A DNA stretch of 62,394 bases from Longimicrobium sp. (lineage in GTDB: Bacteria; Gemmatimonadota; Gemmatimonadetes; Longimicrobiales; Longimicrobiaceae): positions 1 through 62,394 of the forward strand of contig DASVWD010000242.1 in NCBI GenBank assembly GCA_036389795.1, written 5' to 3'. How positions within the stretch are numbered: position 1 is the stretch's first letter; each line of letters begins with the position of its first letter. The position numbers and the translations under genes were made by a program. Below the pieces are notes generated by a model, which had not been told where the DNA came from, searched no databases, and worked only from the letters and a program-made list of their open reading frames with translations. Below, piece by piece: positions 1 through 4,233 of the stretch.

Positions 1-16
1 TCCGGCCGCCGCGCTT
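1..16 (+). terminator. 3' half of an array-terminating hairpin, cut by the window edge
   Basis: Bases 1-19 are identical to bases 1771-1789, which are the loop end, 3' arm and tail of the hairpin that closes array A. The 5' arm lies outside the window. The simplest reading is that another mini-gene array ends just before base 1. Confidence 0.75.
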
Positions 17-111
17 CGCGTCGGGGCCACGGCTCGGCCCGCCTCCGCTCGACTCGGCCCGGGGGACCGCGACCCGTCCCCCCGGGCGCGCCGCCCGCGG
101 CCGCTTCCGCG

Positions 112-117
112 TAGAAT
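112..117 (+). promoter_or_regulatory. Putative -10 hexamer of array A
   Basis: TAGAAT sits in the context CTTCCGCGTAGAATGGAT, which aligns with CTTCCGCTTACATTTGAT in front of array B. Both lie 30-36 nt before the first (remnant or intact) peptide start. No convincing -35 is visible here, so the -10 rests on its conservation between the two leaders. Confidence 0.45.
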
Positions 118-147
118 GGATGCGCCGCGCCCCCGCCCGAGGGGAGC

Positions 148-190
148 CGTGTGATCCGGGCGGCGTCGGCCCGGCGAGGAAACACCGACC
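148..190 (+). pseudogene. Decayed first unit of array A
   Basis: This stretch aligns with the first gene of array B (1926-1991). Shared pieces are GATCCGGGCGGCGTCGG and the following GAGGCATCCATG. About 12 nt are missing after the start codon, one base from the RAG codons and about 13 nt around the DP codons. No family peptide can be read. Confidence 0.6.
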
Positions 191-204
191 CGCGAGAGGC
201 ATCC

Positions 205-263
205 ATGCACGTCACACCGTCGTCCGCGCCGGCCTCGGCCCGGGAATCGACCCCAACGGCTGA
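205..263 (+). pseudogene. Frameshifted mini-gene, array A unit 1
   Basis: The ATG at 205 follows GAGAGGCATCC, but one base is missing after codon 3 (HV). The rest of the peptide, TVVRAGLGPGIDPNG and its TGA at 261, is in another frame with no start of its own. It corresponds by position to gene 2 of array B (2009-2074). The first two units of array A are therefore both broken while the 18 units behind them are intact. Confidence 0.7.
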
Positions 264-287
264 ACCTTTCAGCCAGAGGAGACCGCG

Positions 288-353
288 ATGCACGTCGACA
301 CCGCGACCCGCGCCGGGCAGGGCGCCACGGTGGACCCCAACGGAAGACCCTGA
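288..353 (+). CDS. DPNG-family micropeptide A2
   Basis: Residues 2-21 are HVDTATRAGQGATVDPNGRP. A GAGGAG Shine-Dalgarno stands about 7 nt before ATG. This is the first intact unit of array A. It carries T in place of the usual V/I before RAG. Function is unknown, as for all members. Confidence 0.85.
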   Translation: MHVDTATRAGQGATVDPNGRP

Positions 354-369
354 TCCACGGGAGGCGCCC

Positions 370-429
370 ATGTACGTCCGCACGGTCGTCCGCGCCGGCG
401 CCGGCTCGGAGATCGACCCCAACGGCTGA
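370..429 (+). CDS. DPNG-family micropeptide A3
   Basis: The 19-residue peptide is MYVRTVVRAGAGSEIDPNG. It belongs to the short form that stops right after the invariant NG and lacks the x-P tail. A GGGAGG site lies 6 nt upstream of ATG. Confidence 0.85.
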   Translation: MYVRTVVRAGAGSEIDPNG

Positions 430-451
430 CCTCGCGCCGCGGAGGCGCCTG

Positions 452-517
452 ATGCACGTCGGCACGGCGACCAGGGCGGGGCAGGGCTCCGCCATCGACC
501 CCAACGGCAGTCCCTGA
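452..517 (+). CDS. DPNG-family micropeptide A4
   Basis: Residues 2-21 are HVGTATRAGQGSAIDPNGSP. GGAGG stands 7 nt before ATG. The N-terminal half nearly matches A2 (HVxTATRAGQG), which suggests recent local duplication. Confidence 0.86.
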   Translation: MHVGTATRAGQGSAIDPNGSP

Positions 518-533
518 CCAGAGGGAGACAGCG

Positions 534-599
534 ATGCACGTCGATACCGCGATCCGGGCCGGGCAGGGCTCCGGCATCGATCCCAACGGCACACCCTGA
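534..599 (+). CDS. DPNG-family micropeptide A5
   Basis: Residues 2-21 are HVDTAIRAGQGSGIDPNGTP. A GGGAGA site precedes ATG. DPN is encoded GATCCCAAC here but GACCCCAAC in A2-A4, a synonymous change inside the conserved motif. Confidence 0.87.
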   Translation: MHVDTAIRAGQGSGIDPNGTP

Positions 600-613
600 C
601 CTCGGAGGAGGCG

Positions 614-679
614 ATGCACGTCCACGCCACGATCCGCGCCGGGCAGGGCGTGACGCTCGACCCCAGCGGGAAACCCTGA
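614..679 (+). CDS. DPNG-family micropeptide A6
   Basis: Residues 2-21 are HVHATIRAGQGVTLDPSGKP. GGAGGAGG lies 2-9 nt before ATG. It is the only member with S in the N position of DPNG and one of two with L before the D. Confidence 0.85.
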   Translation: MHVHATIRAGQGVTLDPSGKP

Positions 680-692
680 CCAGGAGCCGGCG

Positions 693-758
693 ATGCCTGT
701 GCACACGACACTGCGGGCCGGGCAGGGCGGCCTGATCGATCCCAACGGCAAGCCCTGA
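693..758 (+). CDS. DPNG-family micropeptide A7
   Basis: Residues 2-21 are PVHTTLRAGQGGLIDPNGKP. AGGAG lies 7 nt before ATG. Proline at residue 2 is unique in the family. Confidence 0.85.
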   Translation: MPVHTTLRAGQGGLIDPNGKP

Positions 759-770
759 CCGGAGGAAGCC

Positions 771-836
771 ATGCACGTCCGCGCAACGGTCCGGGCAGGC
801 GAGGGCGGCCTGATCGACCCCAACGGAAAGCCCTGA
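771..836 (+). CDS. DPNG-family micropeptide A8
   Basis: Residues 2-21 are HVRATVRAGEGGLIDPNGKP. GGAGG lies 5 nt before ATG. The GGLIDPNGKP end is shared with A7, but GAC and GGA replace GAT and GGC at silent positions. Confidence 0.87.
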   Translation: MHVRATVRAGEGGLIDPNGKP

Positions 837-849
837 GCGGGAGGAAGCC

Positions 850-909
850 ATGCAGCTCCAGACGACGGTCCGCGCCGGTGAAGGCAGCGCGATCAACCCG
901 AACGGCTGA
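850..909 (+). CDS. DPNG-family micropeptide A9
   Basis: The 19-residue short form is MQLQTTVRAGEGSAINPNG. GGGAGGA precedes ATG. N replaces D of the DPNG motif, as in A15 and A16. Confidence 0.86.
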   Translation: MQLQTTVRAGEGSAINPNG

Positions 910-925
910 CCGCGGGAGGCGCGAG

Positions 926-991
926 ATGACGGTACGTTCCACGATCCGGGCGGGAGAGGGAGGCCTGATCGATCCCGACGGAAGGCACTGA
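926..991 (+). CDS. DPNG-family micropeptide A10
   Basis: Residues 2-21 are TVRSTIRAGEGGLIDPDGRH. GGGAGG lies 8 nt before ATG. It has DPDG instead of DPNG and a final H instead of P. Confidence 0.85.
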   Translation: MTVRSTIRAGEGGLIDPDGRH

Positions 992-1008
992 GCCTACGGA
1001 GGAAGCCG

Positions 1009-1074
1009 ATGCACGTCCAGACGACGGTCCGCGCCGGGCGGGGCGCGATGATCGATCCCAACGGCGCCCCCTGA
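1009..1074 (+). CDS. DPNG-family micropeptide A11
   Basis: Residues 2-21 are HVQTTVRAGRGAMIDPNGAP. GGAGGA lies 6 nt before ATG. It starts a run of five units (A11-A15) with M before I-D/N-P. Confidence 0.87.
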   Translation: MHVQTTVRAGRGAMIDPNGAP

Positions 1075-1089
1075 CCGACGGAGGCAGCC

Positions 1090-1155
1090 ATGCGCGTCGA
1101 CACGACGGTCCGCGCCGGGCGGGGTGGGATGATCGACCCCAACGGGACCCCCTGA
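1090..1155 (+). CDS. DPNG-family micropeptide A12
   Basis: Residues 2-21 are RVDTTVRAGRGGMIDPNGTP. GGAGG lies 7 nt before ATG. It is very close to A11 and A13, typical of local copying within the array. Confidence 0.87.
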   Translation: MRVDTTVRAGRGGMIDPNGTP

Positions 1156-1170
1156 GCCACGGAGGCGGCC

Positions 1171-1236
1171 ATGCGCGTCCGCACGCCGGTCCGCGCCGGG
1201 CAGGGCGGGATGATCGACCCCGAGGGGAAACCCTGA
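1171..1236 (+). CDS. DPNG-family micropeptide A13
   Basis: Residues 2-21 are RVRTPVRAGQGGMIDPEGKP. GGAGG lies 6 nt before ATG. It is the only member with E in the N position of the motif (DPEG). Confidence 0.85.
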   Translation: MRVRTPVRAGQGGMIDPEGKP

Positions 1237-1252
1237 GCCACGGAGGAGAGAG

Positions 1253-1318
1253 GTGAGCGTGAGAGCGGCGGTCCGCGCGGGGCACGGCGGGATGATCGAT
1301 CCGAACGGGAAACCCTGA
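1253..1318 (+). CDS. DPNG-family micropeptide A14 (GTG start)
   Basis: Residues 2-21 are SVRAAVRAGHGGMIDPNGKP. The start is GTG at 1253, chosen because it aligns with the ATG of all other units and follows GGAGGAGAGAG. A second GTG two codons on is possible. Confidence 0.8.
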   Translation: MSVRAAVRAGHGGMIDPNGKP

Positions 1319-1331
1319 CCGGGAGGGCGGG

Positions 1332-1397
1332 ATGAAAGTGAGCGCCACGGTCCACGCCGGAGAGGGCGGGATGATCAACCCCAACGGGACGCCCTGA
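1332..1397 (+). CDS. DPNG-family micropeptide A15
   Basis: Residues 2-21 are KVSATVHAGEGGMINPNGTP. GGGAGG lies 5 nt before ATG. H replaces the near-invariant R of RAG, shared only with B10, and N replaces the motif D. Confidence 0.85.
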   Translation: MKVSATVHAGEGGMINPNGTP

Positions 1398-1413
1398 GTG
1401 AGCGAGGCGAACG

Positions 1414-1479
1414 ATGAACGTGAGAGCGACGGTCCGCGCCGGAGAGGGCGGGGCCATCAACCCCAACGGCAAACCCTGA
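1414..1479 (+). CDS. DPNG-family micropeptide A16
   Basis: Residues 2-21 are NVRATVRAGEGGAINPNGKP. The Shine-Dalgarno is weaker (GCGAGGCGAACG before ATG). It has N in place of the motif D, as in A9 and A15. Confidence 0.85.
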   Translation: MNVRATVRAGEGGAINPNGKP

Positions 1480-1494
1480 GCGGTGGAGCGAGAG

Positions 1495-1554
1495 ATGAAC
1501 GTGAAGGCCACGGTCCGCGCCGGGTACGGCTGCGGGATGGACCCCGACGGATGA
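1495..1554 (+). CDS. DPNG-family micropeptide A17
   Basis: The 19-residue short form is MNVKATVRAGYGCGMDPDG. GGAG lies 7 nt before ATG. It is one of the few members with a cysteine (residue 13), and it has M-D-P-D-G. Confidence 0.84.
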   Translation: MNVKATVRAGYGCGMDPDG

Positions 1555-1578
1555 TCCCCCGGGCCACGGCGGCTCCCG

Positions 1579-1638
1579 ATGCAGACCCGGACGACGGTCC
1601 GGGCCGGTGCGGGCGGCGGCGTAGACCCGAACGGCTGA
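1579..1638 (+). CDS. DPNG-family micropeptide A18, penultimate unit
   Basis: The 19-residue short form is MQTRTTVRAGAGGGVDPNG. No clear Shine-Dalgarno is seen (CGGCGGCTCCCG before ATG). It corresponds to B11, the penultimate unit of array B, and has the same 23-nt spacer behind it. Confidence 0.82.
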   Translation: MQTRTTVRAGAGGGVDPNG

Positions 1639-1661
1639 CCACACACGAAGGAGACGATTCG

Positions 1662-1727
1662 ATGCGATGCAGCACGAACGTGCGCGCCGCCACCGGCGGT
1701 GCCATGGACCCCAACGGCGGCCCCTGA
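1662..1727 (+). CDS. DPNG-family micropeptide A19, last unit of array A
   Basis: Residues 2-21 are RCSTNVRAATGGAMDPNGGP. AAGGAGA lies 8 nt before ATG. The form MRCST-x-VRAA-x-GGAMDPNG is shared only with B12, the last unit of array B. It has cysteine at residue 3 and RAA instead of RAG. Confidence 0.86.
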   Translation: MRCSTNVRAATGGAMDPNGGP

Positions 1728-1753
1728 GCCAGGGTGTCCCGTACGCGAAACAG

Positions 1754-1786
1754 GCGCGGCGGCCGGTGAGTCCGGCCGCCGCGCTT
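1754..1786 (+). terminator. Hairpin closing array A
   Basis: The 5' arm GCGCGGCGGCCGG (1754-1766) pairs perfectly over 13 bp with 1772-1784, leaving a 5-nt loop. Only TT follows, so termination may rely on stem strength or be Rho-assisted. The same hairpin ends array B and, in half, begins the window. Confidence 0.7.
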
Positions 1787-1867
1787 CGCATACATGCCCC
1801 GTGCGCACAGCCCGGCCCATCCCCCGATCCGCTCGACACGGCCGCCGCGCCGCCCATCCCCATCGCG

Positions 1868-1895
1868 TTGGCCCGCAACGCCTTCCGCTTACATT
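1868..1895 (+). promoter_or_regulatory. Putative promoter of array B
   Basis: TTGGCC (1868-1873) and TACATT (1890-1895) are separated by 16 nt. The -10 aligns with TAGAAT of the array A leader. It lies 30 nt before the first start at 1926. Confidence 0.5.
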
Positions 1896-1925
1896 TGATC
1901 GTGCCGCGCCAACCCTGGAGGAGCC

Positions 1926-1991
1926 ATGCGCGTACGCCTGACGATCCGGGCCGGCGTCGGCTCGGCGATCGACCCCGACGGGAAACCCTGA
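1926..1991 (+). CDS. DPNG-family micropeptide B1
   Basis: Residues 2-21 are RVRLTIRAGVGSAIDPDGKP. GGAGGAG lies 3-9 nt before ATG. It is the first unit of array B; its counterpart in array A is decayed (148-190). Confidence 0.86.
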   Translation: MRVRLTIRAGVGSAIDPDGKP

Positions 1992-2008
1992 TTCGACGGG
2001 AGGCATCC

Positions 2009-2074
2009 ATGCTCGTCCGCACGCTCGTCCGGGCCGGCGACGGCTCGCACCTCGACCCCTACGGCAAGCCCTGA
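2009..2074 (+). CDS. DPNG-family micropeptide B2
   Basis: Residues 2-21 are LVRTLVRAGDGSHLDPYGKP. GGGAGG lies 7 nt before ATG. It is the only member with Y in the motif (DPYG). The array A counterpart (205-263) is frameshifted. Confidence 0.84.
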   Translation: MLVRTLVRAGDGSHLDPYGKP

Positions 2075-2088
2075 CCACGGAGACAGCG

Positions 2089-2148
2089 ATGCACGCCAAC
2101 ACCGCGATCCGGGCCGGAGCAGGCTCGAGCATCGACCCCAACGGATGA
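2089..2148 (+). CDS. DPNG-family micropeptide B3
   Basis: The 19-residue short form is MHANTAIRAGAGSSIDPNG. GGAGA lies 6 nt before ATG. The stop is GGA-TGA. Confidence 0.85.
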   Translation: MHANTAIRAGAGSSIDPNG

Positions 2149-2163
2149 GCAAAGGAGGCAGCG

Positions 2164-2229
2164 ATGCACCTCGAGACTGCGATCCGCGCCGCCTACAGCG
2201 GCACGGTCGACCCCAACGGAAAGCTCTGA
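2164..2229 (+). CDS. DPNG-family micropeptide B4
   Basis: Residues 2-21 are HLETAIRAAYSGTVDPNGKL. AAAGGAGG lies 6 nt before ATG. It diverges in the centre (RAAYSG for RAGxGx) and ends in L instead of P. Confidence 0.84.
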   Translation: MHLETAIRAAYSGTVDPNGKL

Positions 2230-2243
2230 GCCGGGAGGAATCC

Positions 2244-2309
2244 ATGCAGATCCAGACGACGGTCCGCGCCGGCCGCGGCGGCGCCATGGACCCCAACGGC
2301 CAACCCTGA
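2244..2309 (+). CDS. DPNG-family micropeptide B5
   Basis: Residues 2-21 are QIQTTVRAGRGGAMDPNGQP. GGGAGGA lies 5 nt before ATG. It has M in the I/V position before D. Confidence 0.86.
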   Translation: MQIQTTVRAGRGGAMDPNGQP

Positions 2310-2322
2310 CCAGGAGACGGCC

Positions 2323-2382
2323 ATGCACGTACATGCAGCGATCCGGGCCGGATACAGCGCCTGCATCGACCCCAACGGATAG
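2323..2382 (+). CDS. DPNG-family micropeptide B6 (TAG stop)
   Basis: The peptide is MHVHAAIRAGYSACIDPNG. It is the only unit ending in TAG. CCC-TGA follows directly, so an ancestral AAG-CCC-TGA (K-P-stop) seems to have been cut by an AAG to TAG change. This shows one way 19-residue forms arise. YSAC adds a cysteine at residue 14. Confidence 0.85.
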   Translation: MHVHAAIRAGYSACIDPNG

Positions 2383-2401
2383 CCCTGACCAGGAGGCGGC
2401 C

Positions 2402-2467
2402 ATGCAGGTTCGCACGACGATCCGGGCCGGATACAGCGCCTGCGTCGATCCCAACGGAACGCCCTGA
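2402..2467 (+). CDS. DPNG-family micropeptide B7
   Basis: Residues 2-21 are QVRTTIRAGYSACVDPNGTP. AGGAGG lies 6 nt before ATG. It shares the YSAC centre with its neighbour B6. Confidence 0.86.
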   Translation: MQVRTTIRAGYSACVDPNGTP

Positions 2468-2480
2468 CCTGGAGGCGGCC

Positions 2481-2540
2481 ATGCAGGTCCAGACGACGAT
2501 TCGGGCCGGGCAGGGCGGAGCGATCGACCCTGACGGCTGA
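2481..2540 (+). CDS. DPNG-family micropeptide B8
   Basis: The 19-residue short form is MQVQTTIRAGQGGAIDPDG. GGAGG lies 6 nt before ATG. It has DPDG, with proline encoded CCT here against CCC or CCG elsewhere. Confidence 0.86.
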   Translation: MQVQTTIRAGQGGAIDPDG

Positions 2541-2561
2541 CCCTGGAGCCCGGAGCGGGAG

Positions 2562-2627
2562 ATGAAGGTGAGAGCCACGGTCCGCGCCGGAAAAGGCGCG
2601 GGCATCGACCCGAACGGCAAGCCCTGA
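2562..2627 (+). CDS. DPNG-family micropeptide B9
   Basis: Residues 2-21 are KVRATVRAGKGAGIDPNGKP. GGAG is followed by CGGGAG before ATG. Its lysine-containing centre is shared with B10. Confidence 0.86.
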   Translation: MKVRATVRAGKGAGIDPNGKP

Positions 2628-2638
2628 GCGAGGTGGAG

Positions 2639-2698
2639 ATGAGCGCGACGACACGCATCCACGCCGGAAAAGGCACGGGCGTCGACCCCAACGGATGA
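2639..2698 (+). CDS. DPNG-family micropeptide B10
   Basis: The 19-residue short form is MSATTRIHAGKGTGVDPNG. The spacer is the shortest in the arrays (11 nt), with GAGGTGGAG next to ATG. H replaces R of RAG. Confidence 0.83.
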   Translation: MSATTRIHAGKGTGVDPNG

Positions 2699-2721
2699 TC
2701 CCTGAGCCACTGAGGATCCCG

Positions 2722-2781
2722 ATGCGAACACAGACGACGGTCCGGGCCGGGCGGGGCGCTGGCGTCGACCCGAACGGCTGA
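2722..2781 (+). CDS. DPNG-family micropeptide B11, penultimate unit
   Basis: The 19-residue short form is MRTQTTVRAGRGAGVDPNG. GAGGATC precedes ATG. It is the positional counterpart of A18. The spacer behind it (ACACGAAGGAGACGAT) is almost identical to that behind A18. Confidence 0.84.
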   Translation: MRTQTTVRAGRGAGVDPNG

Positions 2782-2804
2782 CCGGACACGAAGGAGACGA
2801 TCGG

Positions 2805-2870
2805 ATGCGATGCAGCACGAGCGTGCGCGCCGCCGGCGGCGGCGCCATGGACCCCAACGGCGACGGCTGA
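2805..2870 (+). CDS. DPNG-family micropeptide B12, last unit of array B
   Basis: Residues 2-21 are RCSTSVRAAGGGAMDPNGDG. AAGGAGA lies 8 nt before ATG. It is the counterpart of A19 and ends in DG instead of the usual x-P. Confidence 0.86.
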   Translation: MRCSTSVRAAGGGAMDPNGDG

Positions 2871-2895
2871 GCCCGCCGGCGGTCCCACGACGAAA

Positions 2896-2930
2896 CGGCG
2901 CGGCGGCCGGGTGTCCCGGCCGCCGCGCCG
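2896..2930 (+). terminator. Hairpin closing array B
   Basis: A perfect 16-bp stem (2896-2911 with 2915-2930) closes a 3-nt loop, with core GGCGCGGCGGCCGGG. It lies between the array and the convergent MBL gene and may serve both. Confidence 0.7.
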
Positions 2931-2955
2931 CGTCCGCCGCCGATCCGGCCCGCGC

Positions 2956-3912
2956 TCAGCGGCGCCGCGAGCGCAGGCCCAGCGCCACGCCCACCGCCGC
3001 CACGGCGCCCACCCCCAGCAGCAGCGGCAGCCGGCCGTCGTGCACCGGCGGCGGCACCGACACCACGCCGTTCGCGTCGGAGAGGGCGGGGGCGCGCACG
3101 TACCGCCCGTCGCGCGGCACGGCCAGCGTCTCGAAGTCGTCGGCGAGGGTGTGCAGCGCCGAGCGCAGGGGGCCGCCGCGCATCGGCATCCCGTGGCCCG
3201 TGGCGGCCACCACCGGCTCCAGGTTGGCCAGGAGCCGCACCGACGCCTTCGCCCGGTCCCAGTCGGTGGTGTAGTAGGCGGGCGGCCCGTGCACCTCGGG
3301 GCTCTGCCGCAGCACCGCCAGCATCGACTCCTGCTTCGTGGTCACGAAGGCGTCGCCCGCCAGCAGCACCCGGTCCTCGTCGCGGAAGAGCGACACGTGC
3401 CCGGGCGAGTGCCCCGGCGTGTGCACCCAGCGCCACCCCTCCATCCCCGGCACCGAGCCGTCCTCGGGGAGCGGCCAGGCGCGGTTCCCCAGGTCGATCG
3501 GCCCGCGCGGATAGAGCTTCGACAGCCGCGCCATCATCCCCCCGCCCACGCTCGGGTCCGGCGGCGGATACGCCGAGCGCCCGGTGACGTACGGCAGCTC
3601 CAGGCGGTGCGCGTACACCGGCGCGTCCCACTCCTCGGCCAGCTCGGGGAGCGCGCCCACATGGTCGAAGTGCCCGTGGGTGAGGATGATGGCCGACGGC
3701 CGCGAGCCCACGCCGAAGCGCTCCTCGGCCGCGCGGCGGATGGTGCGGGTGAAGCCCGGCATCCCCGCGTCGACCAGCGTCCAGCGGCGGTCGCCCGCGC
3801 CGGGCTCGCCGCACAGGAAGCAGTTGACGATCCCCGTCCGCAGGCACTCCACGTCGCGCCGGATGTGCGTCTCCGGGTTGCCCCGCACCAGCTCCAGCAG
3901 CTCGGTCGCCAT
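2956..3912 (-). CDS. MBL-fold metallo-hydrolase with C-terminal membrane anchor
   Basis: A metallo-beta-lactamase-fold hydrolase of about 318 residues. The metal motif HGHFDH lies near residues 79-84, and HTPGHSPGH, GDAF and the late GHG supply the remaining metal ligands of the family. The last ~25 residues form one hydrophobic segment ending in RSRRR, so the enzyme is probably tail-anchored with the catalytic domain in the cytoplasm, which is an inference. The start at 3912 is chosen because AGGAG then lies 7 nt upstream; an in-frame ATG at 3918 is only one base from that site. The substrate cannot be told from sequence. It converges with the micropeptide array 85 nt away, but nothing proves a functional link. 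Confidence 0.88.
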   Translation of the reverse strand: MATELLELVRGNPETHIRRDVECLRTGIVNCFLCGEPGAGDRRWTLVDAGMPGFTRTIRRAAEERFGVGSRPSAIILTHGHFDHVGALPELAEEWDAPVYAHRLELPYVTGRSAYPPPDPSVGGGMMARLSKLYPRGPIDLGNRAWPLPEDGSVPGMEGWRWVHTPGHSPGHVSLFRDEDRVLLAGDAFVTTKQESMLAVLRQSPEVHGPPAYYTTDWDRAKASVRLLANLEPVVAATGHGMPMRGGPLRSALHTLADDFETLAVPRDGRYVRAPALSDANGVVSVPPPVHDGRLPLLLGVGAVAAVGVALGLRSRRR

Positions 3913-4012
3913 CGCCATGCTCCTTCTCTCGCAGGACTTCTCGCGCCTCCCGGTCATCCGCAAAACGCGCAGGGGCAAACGGCTGCTTCAAGCCGCGTGC
4001 CCCTGGAACTGC

Positions 4013-4231
4013 AAGTGCGTGAGTGCGTTAGTGCGTTAGTGAGGTGAGGCTCTCGCGAGTCTCATCAGGAATTCGTAGGGGCGAGGACTGCCTCGACCGG
4101 CGGATGCCGGCTCACGCGCGGCAGGCGGCATTTTGCGCCGATGCCGCCTGTGCTCGGCCTCGCATGCTCGCCCCTACGGAACATCACGCGTCGACAGCCT
4201 TCACCACGCACTCACGCACTCACGCACTTCC
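4013..4231. repeat. MITE-like inverted-repeat element between the PLD and MBL genes
   Basis: The outer ends are AAGTGCGTGAGTGCGT and its inverted copy near 4212-4230. An inner perfect pair is GTAGGGGCGAG (4076-4086) with CTCGCCCCTAC (4169-4179). It contains no gene. The related end sequence ACTCACGCACTCACGCACT recurs near 56889-56908. Confidence 0.65.
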
Positions 4232-4233
4232 GT

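Noticed and set aside
148-2870. CRISPR array or non-coding tandem repeat
   Set aside because: Units are 77-90 nt, not constant, and conserved at the codon level with start, stop and ribosome site. There are no identical short repeats with unique spacers.
288-2870. Type I toxin peptides
   Set aside because: The peptides are polar with R, D, N and G; none has the hydrophobic helix of membrane-acting small toxins, and no antisense RNA promoter is seen.
269-3991. Long minus-strand reading frames across the arrays with repeated GSxxPP-PAR blocks
   Set aside because: They are antisense images of the repeated plus-strand genes: no Shine-Dalgarno, and silent third positions fit the plus strand. One runs straight through the MBL gene.
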